From assembly GCA_004553485.1 (NCBI GenBank), contig SFLG01000023.1, positions 1-54,780 on the forward strand: 54,780 bases of DNA, written 5' to 3'. This stretch comes from Bacteroidales bacterium (lineage in GTDB: Bacteria; Bacteroidota; Bacteroidia; Bacteroidales; Muribaculaceae). Position numbers and translations under genes: made by a program. Position 1 is the stretch's first letter, and the number at the start of each line of letters is the position of its first letter. The notes below the pieces were generated by a model. The model made no database searches. It was not told the origin of the DNA and was given only the letters and a program-made list of their open reading frames with translations. Positions 10,060-19,723 of the stretch are shown piece after piece.

Positions 10060-12366
10060 ATGGACAACAAAGCCAATCTTACCACGCCTGAGGAAGACCG
10101 GATGGTCGACGAAGCTTTCCGCGATATGCTCAACGGCTATCTGGCCAGCAACCACCGCAAGAAAGTAGAGATAATCGAGCGGGCCTACCGGTTCGCCAAG
10201 GACGCTCACGCCGGCATCCGCCGCCGCTCGGGCGAGCCGTACATTCTCCACCCCATCGCAGTGGCGAAAATCGCCAGCCAGGAGATAGGCCTCGGCTCGA
10301 CCTCTATTGTGGCGGCGCTGCTGCACGACGTGGTGGAGGACACCGAGTACACCGTCGAGGACATCCGCGCCCACTTCGGCGACAAGGTGGCGCAGATTGT
10401 CTCGGGCCTCACCAAAATCTCCGGCGGCATCTTCGGCGACCACGCCTCAGCCCAGGCCGAGAACTTCCGCAAGCTGCTGCTGACGATGAGCGAGGACATC
10501 CGCGTCATCCTCATCAAGATGGCCGACCGCCTGCACAACATGCGCACCCTGGGGTCGATGGCCCCCAACAAGCAATACAAAATCGCCGGCGAGACACTCT
10601 ACATCTACGCCCCGCTGGCCCACCGCCTGGGCCTCTTCGCCATCAAGACCGAGCTGGAGAACCTCAGCTTCAAATACGAGCACCCCAAGGCGTGGCAGGA
10701 CATCACCGAAAAGATACGGCAGAGCGAGGAGCGCCGCCAGGCCGTCTACTCCGACTTTGCCGCTCCCATACGCGAGCGCCTCGAGGCAATGGGCCTCGAC
10801 TACGAGGTAAAAGCCCGCGTGAAATCGTGCTACTCCATCTGGAAAAAGATGCAGACCAAGCACATACCCTTCGAGGAAGTGTACGACCTCTACGCCGTCC
10901 GCATCGTCTTCAAGAGCGACAAGGAAAGCGAGAAAGAGATGTGCTGGAAAATCTACAGCGCCATCACCGACCTCTACCGGCTGCACCCCGAACGCACGCG
11001 CGACTGGATAAGCGTGCCCAAGGCCAACGGCTACCAGGCCCTGCACCTCACCGTCATGGGCCCCGACGGCAACTGGATAGAGGTGCAGATACGCTCGGAG
11101 CGCATGGACGAGATAGCCGAGAAGGGCTTTGCCGCCCACTGGAAATACAAAATCGGCGAGGGCGAGGAGGAGAGCGAGCTGTCAGTCTGGCTGCGCACCA
11201 TCAAAGACATCCTCGACAACCCCGAGCCCAGCGCCATTGACTTCCTTGACACGCTGAAACTAAACCTCTTCGCCAGCGAAATCGTCATCTTCACCCCCAA
11301 GGGCGAACTCATCACCCTGCCCACCGACTCGACGGTGCTCGACGTGGCCTTTGCCCTGCACACCGACCTGGGCCTGCACTGCATAGCGGGCAAGGTCAAC
11401 CACCGGCTGGTGCCCCTCGACTACCGCCTCAGCTCGGGAGACCAGGTGGAGGTGCTGACCTCGCAGACCCAGCAGCCCCAGCGCGAGTGGATGAACTTCC
11501 TCAAGACCGCCAAGGCCAAGACACGTCTGCGCCAGGCCCTGCGCCGCGAGCGCCAGCCCTTGGCACAGCGCGGCCACGAGATGCTCGACGACTTTTTGTC
11601 GCGCAACGGCATCGCCGACAACAACCAGGTGCGCTCGCGCCTGATGTCGCGCGCCTGCGCCATCTCGGCCGAAGACCTGTGGTATATGGTTGGCAAAGGT
11701 GAATTCGCCCTCGACGACAACCTCGCCGCTTGGCTCACCGGCAACGGCAACAAAAACGGCGACCGCAAGCTGCTTAACCGCCTGCTGCGCTCGACCTTCA
11801 GCATCGTCACCCGCAGCAACAAGGACAAAAAGGCCGCCGAGCCCGTCGCCGACGCCGACGCTCCGGGTGCCGACGCCGCAGCGGACGACGCCCCCGCCGA
11901 GCGTCCCAAAATCAACACCAAAGAGACCTACGTGCTGCGCTACGACGGCCAGAAGGCCAATTTCCGCCTGGCCGACTGCTGCAACCCCATCCCCGGCGAC
12001 GAGGTGATGGGATTTATCGACGACGACGGCCAGGTGGTGGTGCACTCCCTCAACTGCCCGCGCGCACTGGTGCTAAAAGCCGGATACGGCAACCGCATAC
12101 TGTCGACACGCTGGGCCGTCAGCGGCAGCAAGTTCATGGCCCACATACGCGTCGAAGGCATCGACCGCCGCGGCATCCTGCAGGAAATCACCGGCGTAAT
12201 CTCCATACAGAAGGACATCGACCTGCGCCGCCTCGACATCGAGGCCACCGGCGAGATTTTCCACTCCGACATCTGGATACGCGTCGAGGACACCGACGTC
12301 GTGGGCCAGCTCTGCGACGTCCTCACCGGCGTCTCCGGCGTGGAGCGCGCCACACGCATCCAGTGA
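10060..12366 (+). CDS. RelA/SpoT-family (p)ppGpp synthetase/hydrolase
   Basis: This is a 768-residue bifunctional stringent-response enzyme. The N-terminal HD hydrolase carries YILHPI, LLHDVVEDT (HD at residues 89-90) and KMADRLHNMRTL. The synthetase domain follows, with VKSCYSIWKKMQTK, YDLYAVRIVF and PKANGYQALH. A TGS domain (FTPKGELITLPTDSTVLDVA), a conserved-Cys region (RLADCCNPIPGDEV) and a C-terminal ACT domain (VEGIDRRGILQEITGVIS) complete it. Both catalytic sites look intact. An Ala/Asp-rich linker, DADAPGADAAADDAPAE, sits before the Cys region. It has its own promoter and precedes the HD-family membrane enzyme. Confidence 0.95.
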   Translation: MDNKANLTTPEEDRMVDEAFRDMLNGYLASNHRKKVEIIERAYRFAKDAHAGIRRRSGEPYILHPIAVAKIASQEIGLGSTSIVAALLHDVVEDTEYTVEDIRAHFGDKVAQIVSGLTKISGGIFGDHASAQAENFRKLLLTMSEDIRVILIKMADRLHNMRTLGSMAPNKQYKIAGETLYIYAPLAHRLGLFAIKTELENLSFKYEHPKAWQDITEKIRQSEERRQAVYSDFAAPIRERLEAMGLDYEVKARVKSCYSIWKKMQTKHIPFEEVYDLYAVRIVFKSDKESEKEMCWKIYSAITDLYRLHPERTRDWISVPKANGYQALHLTVMGPDGNWIEVQIRSERMDEIAEKGFAAHWKYKIGEGEEESELSVWLRTIKDILDNPEPSAIDFLDTLKLNLFASEIVIFTPKGELITLPTDSTVLDVAFALHTDLGLHCIAGKVNHRLVPLDYRLSSGDQVEVLTSQTQQPQREWMNFLKTAKAKTRLRQALRRERQPLAQRGHEMLDDFLSRNGIADNNQVRSRLMSRACAISAEDLWYMVGKGEFALDDNLAAWLTGNGNKNGDRKLLNRLLRSTFSIVTRSNKDKKAAEPVADADAPGADAAADDAPAERPKINTKETYVLRYDGQKANFRLADCCNPIPGDEVMGFIDDDGQVVVHSLNCPRALVLKAGYGNRILSTRWAVSGSKFMAHIRVEGIDRRGILQEITGVISIQKDIDLRRLDIEATGEIFHSDIWIRVEDTDVVGQLCDVLTGVSGVERATRIQ

Positions 12367-12470
12367 CGCACCGCCCGCGCTTACACGCCCGCGTTACCCG
12401 TCAGCACATACCCATCCGCGCATCTTCACGTCAGCGCATACACATCATACCGTACAACAAGCTTACTTAA

Positions 12471-14609
12471 ATGAAATCAAAGTTTTCAGGCAAAATATCC
12501 TCGCTCTATCGCCGGCACCAGCTGCCGATATACATCACGCTTGCCTTGCTGACGCTGGCGGCTGTGGTGTGGTTCTACCCCCACCCCACCGTCAGCCACT
12601 ACAAATACGAGCAGGGGCGGCCGTGGAACTACGCCCAGCTCATCGCCCCCTTCGACGTGCCCATCCGCCCCGACTCGGCCACCATGGCCGCACGCATAGA
12701 CTCGATAGACGAGGCCTTTGTGCCCGTCTACACCCGCATCGAGGTCAACGCCGACTCCATGGCGCGCGTGATACGCAAACGCATCAACGAGGCCAATGTC
12801 CCCCTCGAGCTGGACGACCTGTCGTACGAGCCTGACAGCCTCTTCCGCCACCTCATCAAGCTGCTCAACGCGGCCTACGACGCCGGCATGCTCACCGACT
12901 CGCTGCCCGTGTCGGCGGCGACGCAGAACCGCGGCGAGATACGCTATTACCGTGCCGAACGCGGCAAGGACGGCAAGCAGCAGGCCATCCTGGTCAAGCA
13001 GTCCACCGCCGGCATGATGACCTGCGCGCAGCTGATAGCGCGTATCGACTCGCTGGCCCAGCGCTACAACGGCCTGCGCCGCGCCAAGAGCGCCGGCCTG
13101 GAGGCCGTGGTACGCCCCAACCTGTTCTGCGACGTCACCGAGAGCGAGCGACTGCTCGAAAACGAGCGCGCCCTGCAGTCGCTCGACATGGGCATGATAC
13201 AGCGCGGCCAGACAATCATCAACAAGGGCACCATCATCACCGCCCAGGACTACACCAACCTGCGCACCTACGAGAAGATGTTGCAGGAGCAGCGCGACAA
13301 GACACGCCGCAACGATATACTCATCACCCTCGGCCAGGCGTTGTACGTGGCTCTGCTGCTGATGGCCTTTATGTACTACGTCCACTCCTTCGCCCGCAAG
13401 GAGGTGTACGACAGCATTCGCGCCGTGGTGTACCTGCTGGCGCTAATCATGCTGTTCTTTGTCGCCGTGGTGATGAGCGACCGGTTTATCACCAACGGCG
13501 GCATCTACCTCGTGCCGTTGCCGCTGCTGGCGGTGCTGGTGCTGATATTCTTCGACGCGCGCCTGGCGCTGATGACATCGTTCACCTGCGTCATGCTCTG
13601 CGGCGGCCTTGCCAGCTTCCCCCTCGAGTACATCGCCATACAGTTTACGGGCATCTCGGCCGCCGTCTACTCGGTGGGCAACCTTGAACGGCGCTCGCAG
13701 CTGTTCCGCGCCTCGCTGTTCGTGGGGCTGACATACTGGATAACCTACGTCACCCTGCAGCTGATGCACAACGGCTCGTTCGAGGACTTCTCGTGGTACG
13801 CCGTGGGCATCCTCGCCCTCAGCGCCATCCTCACCTCGCTGGCATACGTGATGATGCTGCCCGTCGAGCGCCTCTTCGGCTTTGTCTCCGACTTCACCCT
13901 CATCGAGCTCACCGACGTCAACACGCCGCTGATACACGCCCTCAGCGAGGAGTGCCCCGGCACCTTCCAGCACTCGGTATCGGTGGGCACCCTGGCCACC
14001 GACGCCGCCCGCGCCGTCGGCGCCGACGTGCTGCTGGTGCGTGCCGGTGCCATGTACCACGACATAGGCAAGATGAGCAACCCCATCTTCTTCACCGAAA
14101 ACCAGCACGGCGTCAACCCGCACGACGGCCTCACGCCCGAGCGCAGCGCCCAGATTATCACCGGCCACGTCCCCGAGGGCCTGCGCCGCGCCGACAAGGC
14201 CGGCCTGCCCGAGCAAATCAAAAAATTCATAAGCGAGCACCATGGCCGCGGCATGGCCAAGTACTTCTACATCACCGCCTGCCGACAGGCCGGCGACGCC
14301 TACGTCGACCCGGAGCCATACACCTACATCGGCCCCAACCCGCAGTCGGTGGAGACGTCGATACTGATGATGGCCGACTCGGTAGAGGCCGCCTCGCGCT
14401 CGCTCAAGGAGCACACGCCCCAGGCCATCACCGAGCTGGTAGACAAGATTATTGACGGCCAGATTGCCGACGGCCTGCACAACGAGTCCACCCTGTCGTA
14501 CCGCGACGTGCCCGTCATCAAGGCCGCCTTTGTCAAGCGTCTGCGCACAATGTACCACTCGCGCATAGCCTACCCCGAAGCCCCCGCCCGCAAAAACGCC
14601 CCCAAGTGA
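12471..14609 (+). CDS. 7TM-HD family membrane phosphohydrolase (PgpH/YqfF type)
   Basis: This 712-residue membrane protein has an N-terminal TM helix (about 19-36), a large extracytoplasmic 7TMR-HDED-type domain (about 40-280), seven closely spaced TM helices (about 285-470) and a cytoplasmic HD domain. The HD site is YHDIGK (H530-D531); further conserved pieces are FQHSVSVGTLA, ENQHGVNPHDGLTPERSA and SEHHG. In Firmicutes this family (PgpH) hydrolyses c-di-AMP; the same substrate here is inference. It is 104 nt downstream of rel, in the same direction, so both may be co-transcribed nucleotide-signal enzymes. Confidence 0.9.
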   Translation: MKSKFSGKISSLYRRHQLPIYITLALLTLAAVVWFYPHPTVSHYKYEQGRPWNYAQLIAPFDVPIRPDSATMAARIDSIDEAFVPVYTRIEVNADSMARVIRKRINEANVPLELDDLSYEPDSLFRHLIKLLNAAYDAGMLTDSLPVSAATQNRGEIRYYRAERGKDGKQQAILVKQSTAGMMTCAQLIARIDSLAQRYNGLRRAKSAGLEAVVRPNLFCDVTESERLLENERALQSLDMGMIQRGQTIINKGTIITAQDYTNLRTYEKMLQEQRDKTRRNDILITLGQALYVALLLMAFMYYVHSFARKEVYDSIRAVVYLLALIMLFFVAVVMSDRFITNGGIYLVPLPLLAVLVLIFFDARLALMTSFTCVMLCGGLASFPLEYIAIQFTGISAAVYSVGNLERRSQLFRASLFVGLTYWITYVTLQLMHNGSFEDFSWYAVGILALSAILTSLAYVMMLPVERLFGFVSDFTLIELTDVNTPLIHALSEECPGTFQHSVSVGTLATDAARAVGADVLLVRAGAMYHDIGKMSNPIFFTENQHGVNPHDGLTPERSAQIITGHVPEGLRRADKAGLPEQIKKFISEHHGRGMAKYFYITACRQAGDAYVDPEPYTYIGPNPQSVETSILMMADSVEAASRSLKEHTPQAITELVDKIIDGQIADGLHNESTLSYRDVPVIKAAFVKRLRTMYHSRIAYPEAPARKNAPK

Positions 14610-14965
14610 CCGTCGACGGCAGGTGACGGGCACCCCCACCGCCCGCGGCGCCACCTAGCGGGCCGTCACCACCGCCCGCGGCGCAATAAACACTGCCTCA
14701 GAGGCGTTATAAGTTAGAGCCCGTGCCCCAATTTCTGTTAACGCAGGGTCGCATATTTTGGGATGGATTTTGATTTGTGAAGATGGAGTGTAGCGAGCTA
14801 CACGACTGATGAACAAATCGAAAGCCCTGCGTTAACATAAATTGGGGCACGGGCTCTAAGAGCCCGTGCCACGGGGTGCGCCCTGCCCACCCCTGCCACA
14901 ACTCCCAATCAGACCAATTAGTCCAATTAGACTAATAAAACACCAAAACCTCAACCCCTCCCCCT
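14610..14965. other. 356-bp gap holding a large inverted-repeat element
   Basis: No ORF with coding character is visible. The gap is dominated by the inverted-repeat element at 14716-14870. The flanks are GC-rich (14610-14700) and then an A/C-rich, T-poor stretch (about 14885-14965) just before porW. I see no good consensus promoter for porW. Confidence 0.6.
14716..14857. repeat. Inverted-repeat element: 33-bp arms, nested hairpin core
   Basis: The left arm 14716-14748 (starting AGAGCCCGTGCCCC, ending GTTAACGCAGGG) is the reverse complement of 14825-14857 with one mismatch in 33. Between them is a nested stem GATTTGT (14772-14778) / ACAAATC (14813-14819) and a central hairpin GTGTAGC/GCTACAC at 14788-14803. 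The whole 142 bp can therefore fold into one long stem. A further copy of the outer arm, AGAGCCCGTGCC, follows at 14859-14870 and can pair with the right arm instead. It resembles a MITE/REP-type mobile palindrome. No transposase or clear target duplication was seen. Confidence 0.8.
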
Positions 14966-17900
14966 TTGACGAAGCCCTTCCGTAAATACTCGCTTGTGAT
15001 ACTGGTGCTGGGAGCGCTGCTGTGTGCGACGCTCTCGGGCTGCAACGCGCGCAAGCGCAACACCGCCATGTCGCGCAAGTACACGGCCTTCATCACCAAA
15101 TACAACATCCACTACAACGGCGACAAACACTACCGCGAGACGCTGGACGAGATGGAGAAGAGCTACGAGGACGACTACACCGGCCTGGTGCTCACCCACC
15201 CCGCCGAGGCCAAGGGCAACGAGAAGGCGCCGCAGCCCAACGGCGACTTCACCCGCTCGATAGAGAAGGCGCAGAAGGCCATCCAGCTGCGCTCGATCAC
15301 CAAAAAGCCCGCCCGCAAGCGCGGCAAGTCCAACGACCCCAAGTACAAAGAGTGGATGAAGCGCGAGGAGTACAACCCGTTTCTGCACAACGACTGGCTG
15401 ATGATGGGCCGCAGTCAGTACATGAACGGCGACTTCCTCGGCGCCAGCGCCACCTTCTTCTACACCGGCCGCCACTTCAGCTGGCTGCCCGCCACCGTCA
15501 CCGAGTCGAAGCTGTGGCAGGCCCGCTCCTACCTGGCCATGGACTGGCTTTACGAGGCCGAGCAGATTCTCATACGCATAAAAAAGGAGGACCTCACCGA
15601 CAAAAACCTGCAGTACCTCTACGACCTTGACCGGGCGATGCTGCACATCCGCCAGAAGCAGTACGCCGAGGCCGCACCCTTCCTCGAGGCGGCGGCACGC
15701 CACGGGTCGACGGCACAGAAAACGCGTCTGACCTTCCTCCTGGGCCAGGTATACGAGCGCGCCGGCGACAAGGAGAAGGCTTACAAGGCCTTCGGACGCG
15801 CCGCCTCGGCTTCGTCGGCACCCTACCGCACGCAGTTCAACGCCCGCATCCGCCAGAGCGAGGTGTTCAGCGGCACCGACATCGCCGGCGAGGTGCAGGC
15901 CCTGCGACGCATGACGCGCTACGACCGCAACAAGGAGTACCTCGACCAGATTTACTACGCCATCGGCAACCTCTACCTCAGCCGCGGCGACACCGCCCAA
16001 GCCATCAAGAACTACGAGGAGGGTGCGGCCAAATCGACCCGCAACGGCATCGACAAGGCCATCCTCAACATCCGCCTCGGCGGCCTTTTCTACGACGAAG
16101 GCCGCTACGAGAAGGCCCAGCCCTGCTACGCCGAGGCCGTGCCCCAGCTGCCGAAGGACTATCCCGGCCTGGACACGCTGAAGCGACGCTCGGACGTCCT
16201 GGACGAGCTGGCCACCTACTCGCAGAACGTCACCGAGCAGGACTCGCTGCTGAAGCTGGCCGCGATGGACTCGACGGCCCGAATGGACGTCATCAATGCC
16301 GCCATCGACAACCTCAAGGCACGCGAGCGCAAGGAGGCCGAGGAGGCCGCCCGCGAGGCATATATGGCCGAACAGGCCGCCAACGGCTCGAGCCAGGGCA
16401 ACGCCTCGCAGGCTCCCCAGCAATTCCAGATGAACAACGACAACTCGTGGTACTTCTACAACCAGAGCGCCCGCTCGGCCGGCCGCACCGAGTTCCAGCG
16501 CCGCTGGGGCTCGCGCAAGCTCGAGGACAACTGGCGCCGCCGCAACAAGTCGAGCTTCAACACCGCCGACTTTGACTCGGCGGGCGAGAACGGCGAGGAG
16601 GACGGATCGGCCACAGACGCCGGCGGCGAAAGCGCCGCCGAGACCACCGAGTCGCCCGAGGAGCAGCAGCGCCGCCAGCGCGCCGACGACCCGCACTACC
16701 CCGAATACTACCTCAAGCAAATCCCCTTGACGGACGAGCAGAAGGCCACCGCCAACGACGTCATCCAGGAGGGCCTGTACAACATGGGCGTCATCCTCAA
16801 GGACAAGATGGACGACTACCCCGCCGCGCAAACGCAGTTCGACCGTCTGCTCACCGACTACCCCGACAACATCTTCCGCCTCGACACATACTTCAACCTC
16901 TACCTCATGTACATGCGCACGGGCGACACCGCTATGGCCAACCGCTACCGCAGCCTGGTGCTCAGCCAGTTCCCCGAGTCGAAGGAGGCCATGGCCCTGC
17001 GCGACCCGGCATACATCGACAACCTGCGCAAGATGGACCGGGAGGAGAACAGCCTGTACGAGCAGGCCTACGAGGCATATATGGACAACGACAACCGGCG
17101 CGTGCACAGCATCTACGCCGACGTGTCGGAGCGCTACTCGATGAGCAAACTCATGCCCAAGTTCATGTTCCTCGAGGCTCTTGCCTACGTCACCGACAAA
17201 GAGCCGGAGAAATTCAACAGCACCCTGCGCACCCTGCTCGAGCGCTACCCCGACACCGACCTCACGCCCACCGTCTCGGCATGGCTCGAGGGCATGGCCA
17301 AGGGCCGCAAGCTGCAGTCGGGCGCGACGGGCGGCAACATGCGCGGCATGGTATGGGACATCAGCCTCGGCGCCGACTCGGCCGCACAGGCCAACCAGGG
17401 TCAGGGCGTCCAGTTCGAGGACATCTCGCCCGACGCACGCCAGCTGCTGGTGCTCTCGTTCCCCACCGACGCCGTCTCGGCCAACGAGCTTCTGTTCAAC
17501 GTGGCACGTCACAACTTCTCGTCGTTTGTCGTCAAGGACTACGACCTCGAATACCTCAACTTCGGACGCCTGGGCATGATTGTCATCCGCCGCTTCGGCA
17601 ACATGGACGAGCTCAACCACTACCGCAAGGTAATGGCCCGCAGCGACCAGTTCAGGCTGCCGGCGGGCGTGCGTCCCATCGTCATCTCCGAGGCCAACTT
17701 CGACGCCCTGCTCAAGAGCGGCGCCTCGCTCGACGACTACTTCCGCTTCCTTGACGAGCAGAACTACATCGACGCGCAGAAGGACCTGCTGCCATACACC
17801 GAAATCGAGACCCTCCCCGAAGCCGACACCCGCGCCGCCGAGCAGGCCGAGGTCTCCGAGCAGACTGAGCAGGTTGAGCAGCCCGAACAGACAGCTCAGC

Positions 17901-18121
17901 CCGAGCAGGCGACTCCGGCGCCCGCGCAAAAACCGGCCGCCAAGCCCGCGCAAAAGCCGGCAAAGCCCGCCGCCAAGCCGACGGCAAAGCCCGGCCAAAA
18001 ACCGGCCAAACCCGCCGACAAACCCGCCGCCAAGCCGGAGCAGAAACCAGTGCCCAAGCCCACGCAGTACCAGCAGTACGACCCGGGCAGCGAGGGCGAC
18101 GAAGAAACAGACGAACCCTGA
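14966..18121 (+). CDS. porW: PorW/SprE-like TPR lipoprotein of the type IX secretion system
   Basis: The product is 1051 residues. TTG at 14966 gives a lipoprotein signal (VLGALLCATLSGC, lipobox Cys26); the next ATG would remove it. After the conserved opening (SRKYTAFITKYNIHYNGDKHY) come many TPR-type helical repeats over roughly 130-430 and 580-780. A conserved late region includes QLLVLSFPTDAVSANELLFNVARHNFSSF, shortened here as LLFNVARHNFSSF, and a PVPK-type tail. PorW (SprE in gliding Bacteroidetes) is an outer-membrane lipoprotein required for T9SS secretion. The last 95 residues are a Gln/Glu stretch followed by about 15 KPA/QKPA repeats. The stop lies 14 nt before porX, so the two are co-transcribed. 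Confidence 0.85.
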   Translation: MTKPFRKYSLVILVLGALLCATLSGCNARKRNTAMSRKYTAFITKYNIHYNGDKHYRETLDEMEKSYEDDYTGLVLTHPAEAKGNEKAPQPNGDFTRSIEKAQKAIQLRSITKKPARKRGKSNDPKYKEWMKREEYNPFLHNDWLMMGRSQYMNGDFLGASATFFYTGRHFSWLPATVTESKLWQARSYLAMDWLYEAEQILIRIKKEDLTDKNLQYLYDLDRAMLHIRQKQYAEAAPFLEAAARHGSTAQKTRLTFLLGQVYERAGDKEKAYKAFGRAASASSAPYRTQFNARIRQSEVFSGTDIAGEVQALRRMTRYDRNKEYLDQIYYAIGNLYLSRGDTAQAIKNYEEGAAKSTRNGIDKAILNIRLGGLFYDEGRYEKAQPCYAEAVPQLPKDYPGLDTLKRRSDVLDELATYSQNVTEQDSLLKLAAMDSTARMDVINAAIDNLKARERKEAEEAAREAYMAEQAANGSSQGNASQAPQQFQMNNDNSWYFYNQSARSAGRTEFQRRWGSRKLEDNWRRRNKSSFNTADFDSAGENGEEDGSATDAGGESAAETTESPEEQQRRQRADDPHYPEYYLKQIPLTDEQKATANDVIQEGLYNMGVILKDKMDDYPAAQTQFDRLLTDYPDNIFRLDTYFNLYLMYMRTGDTAMANRYRSLVLSQFPESKEAMALRDPAYIDNLRKMDREENSLYEQAYEAYMDNDNRRVHSIYADVSERYSMSKLMPKFMFLEALAYVTDKEPEKFNSTLRTLLERYPDTDLTPTVSAWLEGMAKGRKLQSGATGGNMRGMVWDISLGADSAAQANQGQGVQFEDISPDARQLLVLSFPTDAVSANELLFNVARHNFSSFVVKDYDLEYLNFGRLGMIVIRRFGNMDELNHYRKVMARSDQFRLPAGVRPIVISEANFDALLKSGASLDDYFRFLDEQNYIDAQKDLLPYTEIETLPEADTRAAEQAEVSEQTEQVEQPEQTAQPEQATPAPAQKPAAKPAQKPAKPAAKPTAKPGQKPAKPADKPAAKPEQKPVPKPTQYQQYDPGSEGDEETDEP

Positions 18122-18135
18122 TAATACTCAATACT

Positions 18136-19701
18136 TTGGCTTTCAATATCCTTTGGGCTGATGACGAGATAGACCTCCTGAAGCCCCACCTCCTTTTCTT
18201 GCGTAGCAAAGGCTATGACGTCGCCACCGCCAACAACGGCCGCGACGCCCTCGACATGGTGCAGAACGGCACATACGATCTGGTCATTCTCGACGAGAAC
18301 ATGCCCGGTCTGACCGGCCTCGAGACCCTCAGCGCCATCAAGCAGACCGCCCCGCACATCCCCGTGATAATGATTACAAAGAGCGAGGAGGAGAACATCA
18401 TGGACCAGGCCGTCGGCAACAAAATCGCCGACTACCTCATCAAGCCCGTCAACCCCAACCAGATTTTGCTGGCGCTGAAGAAGCATCTGCACTCCGAGCA
18501 GCTTGTCACCTCGCGCGCCACCAGCGACTACAGCCGCGAGTTCGGCCAGCTGTCGCAGCAAATCAACTCGGCCTCCACCATCGACGACTGGTACGACATC
18601 CATTCGCGCCTGGTGTTCTGGGACATGGAGCTCACCGACACCGACACGGGCATGAACGGGATGCTGGAGATGCAGAAAAACGAAGCCAACTCCGAGTTCA
18701 ACAAGTTTGTCCGCCGCCAGTACGAGACATGGGTCAGCGGCGGCGACACCCCTCCCGTCCCCGGCGACGGCACACCGCTGATGTCGCCGCGCGTGGTGCA
18801 GGAGTCGGTCTTTCCCCTGCTCGACGCAGGCCATAAGGTGTGCCTGGTGGTGATAGACAACTTCCGCCTCGACCAGTGGCGTGCCGTGCAGCCGCTGCTT
18901 GCCGAGTCGTTCAACATCGACGAGCGCCTCTACACGTCCATCCTGCCCACGGCCACGCAGTATGCCCGCAACGCCATCTTCTCGGGCCTGATGCCCGTGG
19001 CCATCGAGCGCATGTTCCCCGACCTGTGGGTCGACGAGGACGCCGACGAGAGCAAGAACATCAACGAGAGCCCGCTGCTTGAGACGCAGTTCCGCCGGTT
19101 CCGCCGCCAGTGCCGTTTCAGCTACACCAAGGTCAACGACGGCCAGGGGATGGAGCGTCTGCTGCGCGACTTCAACGCACTCAAGGAGAACGACCTCAAC
19201 GTCGTGGTCTTCAATTTCATAGACATGATGAGCCATGCGCGCACCGAGTCGAAGATGATACGCGAGCTTGCCGGCACCAACGCCGCCTATCGCTCGCTGT
19301 CCACGTCGTGGTTCCGCCATTCGGGCGCCCTCGACTTCCTGCGCCGCGCCGCCGCCGCGGGCTGGCGCGTGGTGCTCACCACCGACCACGGCACCATCCG
19401 TGTCACCAACCCCATAAAAGTTGTCGGCGACAAAGGCACCAACACCAACCTGCGCTACAAAGTGGGTAAAAACCTGGCCTACAACTCGCGCCAGGTGTAC
19501 GAAATAAAAAAGCCCGAACGCTTTGGGCTACCCTTGCCCAACGTATCGAGCGTATATATCTTTGCCGGTAACCGCGACTTCTTCGCCTACCCCAACAACT
19601 ACAACCACTACGTCCAGTACTACACCGACACCTTCCAGCACGGCGGCATCTCCCTGGACGAAATGCTCATCCCCCTTGTCACCCTCACCCCCAAAGGCTG
19701 A
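18136..19701 (+). CDS. porX: PorX: response regulator with PglZ domain, T9SS regulator
   Basis: The product is 521 residues, the length of known PorX proteins. Residues 1-125 form a CheY-like receiver: acidic pocket D9-D10, phospho-acceptor D53 (VILDENMPG), switch T81 and K103 (IKPVNPNQ). Residues about 200-521 form a PglZ domain of the alkaline phosphatase superfamily, with VVIDNFRLDQW (D241), a Thr pair in PTATQYARN (T272/T274; candidate nucleophile), FIDMMSHARTES and TTDHGTI. PorX works with the kinase PorY to control T9SS expression. Phosphodiesterase activity on nucleotides has been reported for the family. The start is TTG, as in porW, and the two form an operon. No porY is present here. 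Confidence 0.92.
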   Translation: MAFNILWADDEIDLLKPHLLFLRSKGYDVATANNGRDALDMVQNGTYDLVILDENMPGLTGLETLSAIKQTAPHIPVIMITKSEEENIMDQAVGNKIADYLIKPVNPNQILLALKKHLHSEQLVTSRATSDYSREFGQLSQQINSASTIDDWYDIHSRLVFWDMELTDTDTGMNGMLEMQKNEANSEFNKFVRRQYETWVSGGDTPPVPGDGTPLMSPRVVQESVFPLLDAGHKVCLVVIDNFRLDQWRAVQPLLAESFNIDERLYTSILPTATQYARNAIFSGLMPVAIERMFPDLWVDEDADESKNINESPLLETQFRRFRRQCRFSYTKVNDGQGMERLLRDFNALKENDLNVVVFNFIDMMSHARTESKMIRELAGTNAAYRSLSTSWFRHSGALDFLRRAAAAGWRVVLTTDHGTIRVTNPIKVVGDKGTNTNLRYKVGKNLAYNSRQVYEIKKPERFGLPLPNVSSVYIFAGNRDFFAYPNNYNHYVQYYTDTFQHGGISLDEMLIPLVTLTPKG

Positions 19702-19723
19702 CCCCCCACACACCCCCCAGTTT

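Noticed and set aside
14951..17998. 1015-codon open frame antisense to porW
   Set aside because: GC-rich codon use on the true strand removes stops from the opposite frame. The translation is Leu/Val/Gly-rich with no domain, while porW has clear TPRs and a lipobox.
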